Shown here: in pieces, positions 44,796 through 53,449 of the stretch
Position numbering within the stretch: position 1 is the first letter of the stretch
Layout: every line of letters starts with the position of its first letter
NCBI GenBank assembly: GCA_024103275.1
Contig: JAGFIV010000100.1
Coordinates: 62,001 to 126,000 of the forward strand
Reading direction: 5' to 3'
Length of the DNA: 64,000 nt
Source: Flavobacteriales bacterium
Lineage (GTDB): Bacteria; Bacteroidota; Bacteroidia; Flavobacteriales_F; PHOS-HE28
Notes under the pieces: model-generated
Database searches by the model: none
Told to the model about the DNA's origin: nothing
What the model saw: the letters and a program-made list of their open reading frames with translations, nothing else
Program-made: the position numbers and the translations under genes

Positions 44796-46253
44796 TCAAC
44801 GACGGACCGCGGGACCCCGGCTTGCGGCCCAAAGGCCGATCATGGTGAGGCCCGCCACCACCAGCAGCACCTCGAAGCCCATTTTGTATCCGTTGAAGAG
44901 TTGCTCGGAGTAGCGGCGCAGGAAGAAGGTGAGGACGGGGGCGGCCACACAGATCCACGGTACCCGGTTTTCAGCCGGCCTTCCCTTGAAGAGGATGCCG
45001 AAGGCGAACAGCCCCAGCAGCGGCCCGTAGGTGAAGCCCGCGATGTCGAAGAGGGTCTTGATCACCGTGGGGGTGGCCAGCCAATGGAAGTAGAGGATGA
45101 ACGCCAGGAAGAGTACGGCCATGCCCAGGTGTACACGCTGCCTCACGCGCCTCTGCGCCGCTTCGCCCCAGCCCCGGTCGCGGATGCCGATCAGGTCGAT
45201 GCAGGTGCTGGCGGTGAGTGCCGTGAGCGCGCCGTCCGCGCTGGGGAAGAGCGCGCTGATGAGGCCGATGATGAACAGCAGGCCCAGCCACGGCGGGAAG
45301 TGTTGCAACGCCAAAGTGGGGAACACGTCGTCGGAATGGTCCGGCACGGCCAGGCCATGGCGCTGGATGTACAGGTAGAGCAGCGAGCCCAGCAGCAGGA
45401 AGAGCAGGTTCACGCCCAGCAGGATCACGCTGAACACGCGCATGTTCTTCTTGGAGCCCTCCACGGTGGAGACGCTCAGGTTCTTCTGCATCATCTCCTG
45501 GTCCAGGCCGGTCATGGCGATGGTGATGAAGATGCCGGCCAGCACCTGCTTCAGGAAAAAACTGTCGCTGCGCCAGTCCAGGTCCAGGATGCGCATGCCG
45601 CCACTGGCCTTTAGTTCCGGCAGCCAGCCGGCCATCCCCGGCTGTTGCGTGATGTACGCCACGGTACCGGTCAGCGCGCCCAGCATGAAGAGCGTTTGCA
45701 ACGTGTCGGTCCACACGATGGTCTTCACGCCGCCCTTCAAGGTGTACAGCACGATCAGCAGCATCACCAGGGCGGCGGTCACCTCGAAGCTGATGCCCAT
45801 CGCATCCAGCACGAAGAGGTGGATCACGTTGAGCACCACGAAGATCCGGATGGTGGCCCCGGCCAGGCGGCTGAGGATGAAGAACGACGCGCCGGTGCGG
45901 TAGCTGTGCAGGCCGAAGCGTTCGCGCAGGTAGCCGTATATGCTGGTGAGCTTCATCCGGTAATACAGCGGGATCAGCACCCCTGCCACGATCCAGTACC
46001 CGATGGCGAAGCCGAACACGAGCTGGAAATAGGTCCAGGCCTTGGCATCCACATAGCCCGGCACGCTGATGAACGTGACCCCGCTGAGCGAGGTGCCGAC
46101 CATGCCGAAGGCCACCACGTACCACAGGCTCTTGCGGTCGCCGCTGTAAAAGCTGTGCTCGCCAGCCCCGCGCGAGGTATACCACGCGATGGCCAGCAAG
46201 ACCAGGAAGTAGCCGAAGACGATGGTGAGCAGAAGGCCGGGACTCATGGGCAT
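44796..46253 (-). CDS. Sodium:solute symporter
   Basis: 485 residues, about 13 TM helices of the SSS family. Marks: FYSGDRKSLWYVVAFGMVGTSLSGVTFISVPG in the substrate and Na+ region, YLRERFGLHSYRTGA, GGVKTIVWTDTLQTLFMLGA and SALFPSADGALTALTA. It imports a solute with Na+; the solute cannot be told. Start at the Met of MPMSPG, just before the first helix. Confidence 0.9.
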   Translation of the reverse strand: MPMSPGLLLTIVFGYFLVLLAIAWYTSRGAGEHSFYSGDRKSLWYVVAFGMVGTSLSGVTFISVPGYVDAKAWTYFQLVFGFAIGYWIVAGVLIPLYYRMKLTSIYGYLRERFGLHSYRTGASFFILSRLAGATIRIFVVLNVIHLFVLDAMGISFEVTAALVMLLIVLYTLKGGVKTIVWTDTLQTLFMLGALTGTVAYITQQPGMAGWLPELKASGGMRILDLDWRSDSFFLKQVLAGIFITIAMTGLDQEMMQKNLSVSTVEGSKKNMRVFSVILLGVNLLFLLLGSLLYLYIQRHGLAVPDHSDDVFPTLALQHFPPWLGLLFIIGLISALFPSADGALTALTASTCIDLIGIRDRGWGEAAQRRVRQRVHLGMAVLFLAFILYFHWLATPTVIKTLFDIAGFTYGPLLGLFAFGILFKGRPAENRVPWICVAAPVLTFFLRRYSEQLFNGYKMGFEVLLVVAGLTMIGLWAASRGPAVRR

Positions 46254-46483
46254 CGAATGCGGCGCAAGGTGCAACGGCGAGGGCCCGGCACCACGGCCCG
46301 GGACGGCCAGTTTTCAACGGAGGGAGGGGGAGGGGTTGGGGACGGGGACTTCGAGGGCCCCGGCCTCCGGTATCCATTGGTCCAAGGCCCTGCCTGCCGA
46401 TCGTCAGCGCCGGGGTTGACCGTTGCCAACTTCCCTGAAGGGCGGTCGCCTTAGCTTTATCCAAATCCAAAAACCGAACTGTA

Positions 46484-47284
46484 ATGAGCAAGGAAACCGT
46501 CTTGATCACCGGCGGAGCCGGTGGATTGGGGACAAGCTGCGCCCATGCCCTGAAAGGCCATCGGTTGGTGATCACCGACTACGCCCAGGGGCCCGTGGAC
46601 CGTGCGGTGGCCGACCTGAAAGCCAAAGGCTTTGATGCCGTGGGCATGGCCTGCGACATCACCGATGCCGCCGCGGTGCGGAAGCTGAAGGATTTCACGG
46701 CGCAACAAGGCACCTTCAAAGGGTTGGTGCACACCGCCGGGGTAAGCGGTACGGTGGGTGATCCCCGGAAAGTGTTCGACATCAACCTGGCCGCCACGGC
46801 CATCATCGTGGATGAGTTCCTGGAGTTGGCCGGGCCTGGGACCGCTTTCGTGCTGTTCGGCTCCATGATGGGCCATACCGTACCGCCCGATCCGCGCTAT
46901 GACACCGCATTGCGCGACCCGCTCAAGGAAGGTGCATACGCCGTCATCGAGCCTTTTGTCCAAGGCAACGCGGACACCATGTACAACTTCACCAAGCGCG
47001 GCGTGCTGCTGATCTGCAAGGACAACGCCATGCGCTACGGCAAGCGTGGTGCGCGCGTCGTCACCGTGTCGCCGGGCGTGATCATGACCGCGATGGCCAA
47101 GAAGGCACTGGAGGAACATCCGGCGGTGATGAAGCAAACGTTGGACATGACGCCGGTGGGACGCTATGGGCAGCCTGAGGACGTGGCCAACGCGGTGAAA
47201 TTCCTGCTCAGCGCAGAGGCCGGCTTCATCACCGGCACCGATGTGGCCGTGGATGGCGGGGTGCTTTCGCAGATCCTGAAGTAG
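46484..47284 (+). CDS. SDR family oxidoreductase
   Basis: 266 residues. Cofactor motif VLITGGAGGLGTSCAHAL; the NNAG position is replaced by HTAGVSG; catalytic FGSMMGHT and YNFTKRG give Ser and Y-x3-K; C-terminal QPEDVANAVKFLLSAEAGFITGTDVAVDGGV is classical. Substrate unknown. TAGCTTTA at 46452-46459 would give a leader of about 20 nt. Confidence 0.9.
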   Translation: MSKETVLITGGAGGLGTSCAHALKGHRLVITDYAQGPVDRAVADLKAKGFDAVGMACDITDAAAVRKLKDFTAQQGTFKGLVHTAGVSGTVGDPRKVFDINLAATAIIVDEFLELAGPGTAFVLFGSMMGHTVPPDPRYDTALRDPLKEGAYAVIEPFVQGNADTMYNFTKRGVLLICKDNAMRYGKRGARVVTVSPGVIMTAMAKKALEEHPAVMKQTLDMTPVGRYGQPEDVANAVKFLLSAEAGFITGTDVAVDGGVLSQILK

Positions 47285-47305
47285 GGAGGGAGGGGCCAAG
47301 GCCGG

Positions 47306-47313
47306 TACCTTAG
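47306..47313 (+). promoter_or_regulatory. -7 element 4 nt before the LLM flavoenzyme gene
   Basis: TACCTTAG-CGCC-ATG. It ends 4 nt before the start codon at 47318. Confidence 0.5.
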
Positions 47314-47317
47314 CGCC

Positions 47318-48352
47318 ATGGTGAGGATGATCGAACTGGGGCTGGACACCTTCGGGGATGTCACGCTGGATGAGGCTGGCAATCCCCTGCCGCAGCATGC
47401 GGTGATCCGCAACGTGGTGGAAGAGGCCGTGCTGGCCGACCAGCTTGGACTGAACTTCTTCGGCGTGGGCGAGCACCACCGCGCCGATTTCGCCGTGCCC
47501 GCGCCGGACATGGTGCTGGCGGCCATCGCCGCGCGCACCAAGCACATCCGCCTGGGCAGCGCGGTCACCGTGCTCAGCAGCGACGACCCCGTGCGCGTGT
47601 ACGAGCGCTTCGCCACATTGGACGCGCTTAGCAACGGCCGCGCCGAGGTCATCGTGGGCCGCGGTTCCTTCATCGAATCGTTCCCGCTCTTCGGCTTCAA
47701 CCTCCAGGACTACGACCTGCTTTTCGAGGAGCGCCTACACCTCTTTGTGGAATTGCTGAAGGAAAAGCCCGTGACCTGGAGCGGCCAGACACGTGCGCCG
47801 CTGAAGGCGCAGGAGGTGTACCCACGCACTGCGGACGGCATCCGGACGTGGGTGGCCGTGGGCGGCACGCCGCAGAGCGTGGTGCGGGCCGCCCACTACG
47901 GCCTCCCGCTGATGCTGGCCATCATCGGCGGCAGCGCCGACCGTTTCGCGCCGCTGGCCAACCTGTACCGACAGGCTTTGGCCGATGGTGGCAAGCCCGC
48001 CATGCCCGTGGGCATCCATTCGCCCGGCCATGTGGCCGGGACCGATGAGCAGGCCCGCGAGGAACTGTTCCCGTACTACGAGGTGATGCACAACCGCATC
48101 GGCGGCGAGCGGGGCTGGCCACCGCTCACGCGGCAAGGCTTCGAGCAGATGACAGGCCCCCATGGTGCGCTCTGCGTGGGCAGCCCTGCCACGGTGGCCG
48201 CCAAGATCGCACGGGCCATGATCGTTCTCGGCGCCGAACGTTTCGACCTCAAGTACAGCAACGGCGCCATGCCGCACGCCCTGCTGATGAAGAGCATCCG
48301 GCTGTACGGCGAGGAAGTGGTGCCCCGCGTGCGGGAGTTGCTGAAGGCCTAA
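47318..48352 (+). CDS. LLM-class flavin-dependent oxidoreductase
   Basis: 344 residues, luciferase-like TIM barrel: FGVGEHHRADFAVPAPDMVLAAIAART, IRLGSAVTVLSSDDPVRVYERFATLDALSNGRAEVIVGRG, and a C-terminal CVGSPATVAAKIARAMIVLGAERFDLKYS. It uses FMNH2 or F420-like flavin; typical Bacteroidota members are of unknown substrate. It is close behind the SDR gene (33 nt) but has its own promoter element. Confidence 0.9.
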   Translation: MVRMIELGLDTFGDVTLDEAGNPLPQHAVIRNVVEEAVLADQLGLNFFGVGEHHRADFAVPAPDMVLAAIAARTKHIRLGSAVTVLSSDDPVRVYERFATLDALSNGRAEVIVGRGSFIESFPLFGFNLQDYDLLFEERLHLFVELLKEKPVTWSGQTRAPLKAQEVYPRTADGIRTWVAVGGTPQSVVRAAHYGLPLMLAIIGGSADRFAPLANLYRQALADGGKPAMPVGIHSPGHVAGTDEQAREELFPYYEVMHNRIGGERGWPPLTRQGFEQMTGPHGALCVGSPATVAAKIARAMIVLGAERFDLKYSNGAMPHALLMKSIRLYGEEVVPRVRELLKA

Positions 48353-48370
48353 TGGCCCCGGCGCCCGCGC

Positions 48371-48378
48371 TACCTTCG
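48371..48378 (+). promoter_or_regulatory. -7 element of hisS
   Basis: TACCTTCG ending 7 nt before the ATG at 48386. The junction TTCGCGGCCCCATG is the same as for ctaA. Confidence 0.55.
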
Positions 48379-48385
48379 CGGCCCC

Positions 48386-49765
48386 ATGGCCACCAAGCCC
48401 TCCATTCCCAAGGGAACGCGCGACTTCTCCCCGCAGGAGATGCTCCGCCGCAAGTACATCTTCCAGACCATCGAATCGGTGTTCCGCAAGTACGGCTTCC
48501 TGCCGCTGGAAACACCCGCGATGGAGAACCTCGCCACGCTCACCGGCAAGTACGGCGAGGAAGGCGACCGGCTGATCTTCAAGGTGCTCAACAGCGGCGA
48601 TGCCTGGAAGGAAGTGGCCCCGGAAGTGAAGGAAAAACTGGCGAAGGGGGAGGAGGTACACCCCGGAAGGCTCGCCGCCGAGCTTAGCGACAAGGCCTTG
48701 CGCTACGACCTCACCGTGCCCTTTGCGCGCTACGTGGTGCAGCACCAGAACGAGCTGTCGTTTCCGTTCAAGCGCTACCAGATCCAGCCCGTGTGGCGCG
48801 CCGACCGCCCGCAGAAAGGCCGCTACCGCGAGTTCTACCAGTGCGATGCCGATGTGATCGGCAGCAAGAGCCTGCTGAATGAGGTCGAGCTGGTACAGCT
48901 GATCGATGAAGTATATGCCGGCCTGGGCTTGCGCGTGGCCATCAAGGTGAATGACCGAAAGCTGCTCACGGCCATGGCCCAGATCAGCGGTCAGCCGGAG
49001 AAGGTGGTGGACATGGTGACGGCCATCGACAAGCTGGACAAGATCGGACAGGACAAAGTGGAGGAAGAGATGCGTGCCAAGGGCGTCACCGATACCGCGA
49101 TCGCGAGCATTGCGCCGCTGTTCAGGCTCAGTGGAACTTGGGCGGAGCAGAAGGAAAAACTGGAGCGATGGCTCGGCAGCTTACCGGTGGCACAGGAGGG
49201 CTTGAAGAACCTGTCCGCCATTTTCGATGCAACCGGAAGCCTGGGATCAGCGGTGCTTGAATTCGATCCCACGCTGGCCCGCGGCCTGGACTACTACACC
49301 GGCGCCATCTTCGAGGTGAAGGCCGCCGAGGGCAGCCTGCAGAGCAGCATCAGCGGCGGTGGCCGCTACGACGACCTCACCGGCATCTTCGGCCTCAAGG
49401 GCATGAGCGGCGTGGGCATCAGCTTCGGGGCCGACCGCATCTACGACGTGCTGCTGGAGACCGGGAAATTCCCGGCGGAGCTGGGCAGCAGCACCCGCCT
49501 GCTCTTCACCAACTTCGGCGAGGCCGAGGCCCTGCACAGCCTGGCCCTGCTGCGCGAGGTGCGCAAGGCCGGCATCGCCGCCGAGCTCTATCCCGACGCG
49601 GTGAAGATGGCCAAGCAGTTCAAGTACGCCGACGACAAGGGCATCCCCTTCGTGGCCATCATCGGCGAGCAGGAAATGAAGGACGGCACCATCACCGTGA
49701 AGGACATGAAGCGTGGCGAGCAGCGGGCGGTGAAGGCAACCGAGCTGATCGCCGCCATTTCTTGA
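48386..49765 (+). CDS. hisS: Histidyl-tRNA synthetase
   Basis: 459 residues, class II synthetase. Motif 1 region GTRDFSPQEMLRRKYIFQTIESVFRKYGF; motif 2 RYDLTVPFARYV and FKRYQIQPVWRADRPQKGRYREFYQCDADVIG; HisA motif ARGLDYYTGAIFEV; motif 3 near GGRYDDLTGIFGLKGMSGVGISFGADRI; C-terminal anticodon-binding domain (about 370-459). It charges tRNA-His. It is 20 residues longer than the Escherichia coli enzyme, mainly by an insert in the first third. Confidence 0.97.
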   Translation: MATKPSIPKGTRDFSPQEMLRRKYIFQTIESVFRKYGFLPLETPAMENLATLTGKYGEEGDRLIFKVLNSGDAWKEVAPEVKEKLAKGEEVHPGRLAAELSDKALRYDLTVPFARYVVQHQNELSFPFKRYQIQPVWRADRPQKGRYREFYQCDADVIGSKSLLNEVELVQLIDEVYAGLGLRVAIKVNDRKLLTAMAQISGQPEKVVDMVTAIDKLDKIGQDKVEEEMRAKGVTDTAIASIAPLFRLSGTWAEQKEKLERWLGSLPVAQEGLKNLSAIFDATGSLGSAVLEFDPTLARGLDYYTGAIFEVKAAEGSLQSSISGGGRYDDLTGIFGLKGMSGVGISFGADRIYDVLLETGKFPAELGSSTRLLFTNFGEAEALHSLALLREVRKAGIAAELYPDAVKMAKQFKYADDKGIPFVAIIGEQEMKDGTITVKDMKRGEQRAVKATELIAAIS

Positions 49766-49868
49766 TTATCGAGGTACCGTCAATCGATTACAGTCGGCCC
49801 GTCAAGTCGACCATTACCAGTTGATCACCATGCAGGGTTGGAAATTGGGCATGCGCTGCTGGCGAGGG

Positions 49869-49887
49869 TGTTACCAATTTGGTAACA
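49869..49887. promoter_or_regulatory. Operator of higBA
   Basis: TGTTACCAA-T-TTGGTAACA: a perfect 9-bp palindrome with a single central base. It lies just upstream of the -7 element, in the -33/-7 spacer of the higBA promoter, where HigA-HigB binding would block RNA polymerase. Confidence 0.75.
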
Positions 49888-49892
49888 ATTGT

Positions 49893-49900
49893 TAGATTTG
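49893..49900 (+). promoter_or_regulatory. -7 element of higBA
   Basis: TAGATTTG, exact TAnnTTTG, 5 nt downstream of the operator and 18 nt before the GTG of higB. Confidence 0.65.
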
Positions 49901-49918
49901 AAGCCAAATCCATCGATC

Positions 49919-50212
49919 GTGCGGATCATAGCCAAGCGCACACTTCGGGAGTTTTGGGCCAAGCATGCCGATTGTGAGCAACAATTGAAGGCGTGGTTCC
50001 GGGAGACGGAACAAGCTGATTGGCGCAACGTTCATGATTTGAAGTCTGACCATCCAAGCGCCAGTATTCTCCAGGGAAGCCGCATTGTCTTCAACATCAA
50101 AGGCAACAAGTACAGACTGATCGTCCGATTCAATTTCGATTACCAGGTTGGATGGATACGATTCATCGGTACGCATGCCGCATACGACAAGATCGACGCT
50201 AACACGATTTGA
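49919..50212 (+). CDS. higB: HigB-family mRNA interferase toxin
   Basis: 97 residues from the GTG at 49919 (MRIIAKRTLREFW), which matches the family length; a TTG at 49889 is less likely because it lies before the promoter element. Features of the HigB_toxin family (PF09907): HADCEQQLKAWFRETEQADW, SASILQGSRIVFNIKGNKYRLIVRFNFDYQVGWIRFIGTHAAYDKIDA. It is a ribosome-dependent mRNA endonuclease. Composition is clearly more AT-rich than the hisS and hutH genes on each side, a sign of transfer. Confidence 0.93.
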   Translation: MRIIAKRTLREFWAKHADCEQQLKAWFRETEQADWRNVHDLKSDHPSASILQGSRIVFNIKGNKYRLIVRFNFDYQVGWIRFIGTHAAYDKIDANTI

Positions 50213-50213
50213 A

Positions 50214-50570
50214 ATGACCATCAAACCGATCCGTAACGAGAATGACTACCAACGGGCGCTTGCCCGGTTGGAGCAGATCTTCGATGCCCGGAGAGGCACC
50301 AAGGAGGGAGATGAACTGGAGGTGCTTTCCATCCTGGTGGATGCCTACGAGCAGGCGCGTTTCCCCATCGGCATGCCGGACCCGATCGAAGCCATCAAGT
50401 ACCGCATGGAGCAAATGGGTATGCGACAGAAGGACTTGGCGGAAGCGATGGGGTTCAAGAGCCGGGTCAGTGAAGTACTCAACCGGAAGAGGAAGCTCAC
50501 CTTGGAGATGATCCGGAAGCTCAACGAAGTCCTGCGGATCCCGACTGAAGTGCTGGTTCAGAAGTATTGA
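50214..50570 (+). CDS. higA: HigA antitoxin, Xre-type HTH
   Basis: 118 residues. It starts 1 nt after the higB stop. The C-terminal half is a helix-turn-helix domain (YRMEQMGMRQKDLAEAMGFKSRVSEVLNRKRKLTLEMIRKLNEVL). It binds the operator and HigB. The toxin-first order is the HigBA hallmark. Confidence 0.93.
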   Translation: MTIKPIRNENDYQRALARLEQIFDARRGTKEGDELEVLSILVDAYEQARFPIGMPDPIEAIKYRMEQMGMRQKDLAEAMGFKSRVSEVLNRKRKLTLEMIRKLNEVLRIPTEVLVQKY

Positions 50571-50582
50571 AGCTGTTGCAGA

Positions 50583-52076
50583 ATGCCGCGATCCCACCAT
50601 CCCATCACCACCATCGGCCTGAAGCTCGATGAACTGGAGGCCATCCTGCGCGAGCAACGGCCCATTACCCTCGCCAAGGATGCCCAGCAGGCCGTGAAGC
50701 GCAGCCACGCATATCTACGCGAGCGCCTGAAGCGCAGCGATGCGCCGATCTACGGCATCAACACCGGCTTCGGCTCGCTGGCCGATACCTCCATCCCCAA
50801 GGACAAGCTGGCGCAACTGCAGCGTAACCTGGTGATGAGCCATGCCTGCGGCACCGGCGATCCGGTGGATGCGGAAGTGGTGCGCGCCATGCTGGTGCTG
50901 AAGGTGCAGAACATGGCCTTCGGCCACAGCGCCGTGGCTCCGGCCACCGTGCAGCGCTACATCGACATGTACAATGCCGACATGCTGCCGGTGGTGTATG
51001 AGCGCGGCTCGTTGGGTGCCAGCGGCGACCTCGCCCCGTTGGCGCACCTGGCCCTGCCCTTGCTGGGCCTGGGTGAAGTGGTGCTGAAGGGTAAGCGGGT
51101 GGCCACCGCGAAAGCCTTGAGACAGCTGGGCTGGACCCCGCTGGAACTGGGCCCCAAGGAAGGTCTCGCCCTGCTGAACGGCACGCAGTTCATGTGCGCG
51201 TTCGCGGCGTTGCTCAGCATCAAGGCGGCGCGGCTGGCCGACCTGGCCGATGCCATCGCCGCCATGTCGCTGGATGCCTACGACGGCCGCAGGGAGCCGT
51301 TCACCGCCTCGGTGCATGCCGTGCGCCCGCATCCCGGACAGGCCGTGGTGGCTGCGCGCATGCGCGAACTGCTTAAAGGCAGCGCCATCGCCAAGCACGC
51401 CAAGAAGCATGTGCAGGACCCGTATTCCTTCCGCTGCATCCCGCAGGTGCACGGCGCCAGCCGCGATGCCTTCGCTTACGTGGAGCGCGTGACGGAGCGC
51501 GAGATGGAGAGCGTCACCGACAACCCCACCGTGTTCGAGGATGAGGACCTGATCGTGAGCGCGGGCAACTTCCACGGCCAGCCCTTGGCCCTGGCGCTGG
51601 ATTTCCTGGCCATCGCGTTGGCGGAGCTGGGCAGCATCAGCGAGCGCCGCACCTACAAGCTCATCGGCGGCCAGCGCGGATTGCCCGCGTACCTGGTGGC
51701 CGAGCCGGGCATCAACAGCGGCTTCATGATCCCGCAGTATGCCGCCGCAGCGCTGGTGAGCGCCAACAAGCAGCGCTGCATGCCCAACAGCGTGGATACC
51801 ATCGACAGCAGCAACGGGCAGGAGGACCATGTGAGCATGGGCGCCGCGGCGGCCATCAAGGCCTGGCACGTGGCCGCCGACGTGGAGCGCATCCTGGCCA
51901 TCGAACTGCTCAACGCCGCGCAGGCCCTGGATTTCCGTCGACCGTTGAAGAGCTCCCCGGCCGTGGAAGACCTGCACGCCGCCTTCCGCCGCCATGTGCC
52001 CTTCGTGAAAGCCGATGTGGTGATGCACGATCTGATGGAGAAGTCCCTTGCCTTCATCCGTTCCTCCCGCATCTGA
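50583..52076 (+). CDS. hutH: Histidine ammonia-lyase
   Basis: 497 residues. The MIO cofactor triad Ala146-Ser147-Gly148 is in SLGASGDLAPLAHLALPLLG. Other family segments are YGINTGFGSLADT, QDPYSFRCIPQVHGA, and EDHVSMGAAAA. It turns histidine into urocanate and ammonia. It starts 12 nt after higA with no separate -7 element visible, so it may be read from the higBA promoter. No other hut gene is nearby. Its TGA is the first part of an 8-bp tandem repeat. Confidence 0.95.
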   Translation: MPRSHHPITTIGLKLDELEAILREQRPITLAKDAQQAVKRSHAYLRERLKRSDAPIYGINTGFGSLADTSIPKDKLAQLQRNLVMSHACGTGDPVDAEVVRAMLVLKVQNMAFGHSAVAPATVQRYIDMYNADMLPVVYERGSLGASGDLAPLAHLALPLLGLGEVVLKGKRVATAKALRQLGWTPLELGPKEGLALLNGTQFMCAFAALLSIKAARLADLADAIAAMSLDAYDGRREPFTASVHAVRPHPGQAVVAARMRELLKGSAIAKHAKKHVQDPYSFRCIPQVHGASRDAFAYVERVTEREMESVTDNPTVFEDEDLIVSAGNFHGQPLALALDFLAIALAELGSISERRTYKLIGGQRGLPAYLVAEPGINSGFMIPQYAAAALVSANKQRCMPNSVDTIDSSNGQEDHVSMGAAAAIKAWHVAADVERILAIELLNAAQALDFRRPLKSSPAVEDLHAAFRRHVPFVKADVVMHDLMEKSLAFIRSSRI

Positions 52077-52174
52077 TCATCCAATTTCCTGATCCCCTGA
52101 TCATCTGATTTTCTGATCATCTGATTTTCTGATCCTCTGATCCTCTGATCTTCTGATCTTCTGATCTTCTGATC
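52075..52174. repeat. GATC-rich 8-bp tandem repeat, 12.5 copies
   Basis: Twelve consecutive units of consensus GATCnTCT (variants GATCATCT, GATTTTCT, GATCCTCT, GATCTTCT) plus a final GATC, from inside the hutH stop to 5 nt before the ATG of the next gene. It has ten GATC sites in 100 bp. The last three full units are identical, as expected from recent expansion. Confidence 0.95.
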
Positions 52175-52178
52175 GCCC

Positions 52179-52823
52179 ATGACCCTCTACCTCCTTCCCG
52201 GCGTGGGCTGCGATCATCGGCTCTTCGGCCGGCTGGAGCTTGCGGGCATGGATGTGCGCTACCTGGAATGGCCAGCCTTCCCCAAGGGATGCACCTTGGC
52301 TGAGTTGGCGCAGGCCATGCGTCCACAGGTGGATGCCGACCGTCCACACATCCTCGGTGGCGTGAGCATGGGCGGCATGGTGGCGCAGGAACTCGCCCTG
52401 TTGACCCATCCCCGCAAGGTGGTCCTGATCTCCACGTGGAAAGGCCCGCAAGAGTTCACGCCATTCGTGCGGATGGCCAAGGCCTTGGGCTTGTCCGTGC
52501 TCATCCGCGGGTTCACCATGCGCGCCACCTGGCCGCTGAAGCGCATCCTTGGCCAACGCGACCGGGCCACGGATCGACTGCTGTTCGACATGGCCAAGGT
52601 GCAAACCGCAGCAAAGATCCGCCATGGCGTGCAGGCCGTTTTGCGTTGGCGAGGCTCGCGCTGGACGGGGCCCGTGGCGCGCATCCATGGCAGCGCGGAC
52701 CACGTGATCCCCTTGCGCTTCCCCGCCGACCATGTGGTGCCGGGCGGGGCGCACATCATGGTGCTTACCCGTGCTGCCGAGGTATCGAAATGGGTGAAGG
52801 CCGCCGTGCTTGAGCAGGCCTGA
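52179..52823 (+). CDS. Alpha/beta hydrolase
   Basis: 214 residues. Nucleophile elbow GVSMGG with Ser63, oxyanion-side LYLLPGVGCDHRLF near the start, and the later Asp and His in HGSADHVIPLRF and PGGAHIMVLTRA. No lid domain is seen beyond a short helical insert (about 95-150). Substrate unknown. Translation starts only 5 nt after the GATC repeat, so repeat length would set the upstream region of this gene. Confidence 0.85.
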   Translation: MTLYLLPGVGCDHRLFGRLELAGMDVRYLEWPAFPKGCTLAELAQAMRPQVDADRPHILGGVSMGGMVAQELALLTHPRKVVLISTWKGPQEFTPFVRMAKALGLSVLIRGFTMRATWPLKRILGQRDRATDRLLFDMAKVQTAAKIRHGVQAVLRWRGSRWTGPVARIHGSADHVIPLRFPADHVVPGGAHIMVLTRAAEVSKWVKAAVLEQA

Positions 52824-52849
52824 TCGCCGGGGCCAGGCTCATTCGCGGC

Positions 52850-53449
52850 CTATTCGCTGGCCGGAGCCGGGCGGAAGATGTAGCAGCCGGCCTCCGAAGG
52901 ATGATCGAGCACCATGGCGTTTGGGTCCTCCTTCCAGATCAGTCTGATGATCAGAAAATCGCCCATGGCGGCAATGGTGAAGATGATGCCGAAGGCCAAC
53001 AGGCCCTTGCTGCCGGTGATGATCGCCACTACACCGGGCACAAGCCCAAGCACGATCGCCGGGGCAATGGCCCCGAGCATGTAGTGCTTCACGCGCAACG
53101 GTTCCTTGCAATGGCAATACGGTGTCAGCAACTTCCACATCACCCCGAAGCGGATGGAGCGAAAGCCACGCTTGGCGAAGAGCGACCACACCAGGCCATG
53201 GACCAGTTCATGGGCGACGATCCCCAGGACCAAGGCCAGAAGGCGCATGGCAAGGGGGCGCCATCCGGACCCCTGGCCAGATGCCCCGGTCTCCAGGCCC
53301 GATTGACCGTGCCAGATGAGGAAGAAGGGAATGGCATAGGCCAATGCGATGGGCAAGGACCAAAGCAGCGCCACGCGACTGGCCTGCACAATATCGATGG
53401 TCAACTTCTCCTTGCGGTAACCTTCCCGTTCCATGGGCGCTTGGCTCAC
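52850..53449 (-). CDS. DUF3267 membrane protein with HExxH motif
   Basis: 199 residues with four to five TM helices. The zinc-protease-like motif H80-E-L-V-H84 (GIVAHELVHGLVWSLF) lies in the second hydrophobic block, and KLLTPYCHCKEPLRVKHYMLGAIAPAIVLG follows as in DUF3267. It may be a site-2-protease-like enzyme or a membrane factor with a degenerated site. It overlaps the DUF4159 stop by 4 nt (ATGA), so the pair is coupled. Confidence 0.87.
   Translation of the reverse strand: MSQAPMEREGYRKEKLTIDIVQASRVALLWSLPIALAYAIPFFLIWHGQSGLETGASGQGSGWRPLAMRLLALVLGIVAHELVHGLVWSLFAKRGFRSIRFGVMWKLLTPYCHCKEPLRVKHYMLGAIAPAIVLGLVPGVVAIITGSKGLLAFGIIFTIAAMGDFLIIRLIWKEDPNAMVLDHPSEAGCYIFRPAPASE

Noticed and set aside
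52075-52174. Possible CRISPR array
   Set aside because: The unit is 8 bp with no spacers; it is a simple tandem repeat without cas genes.
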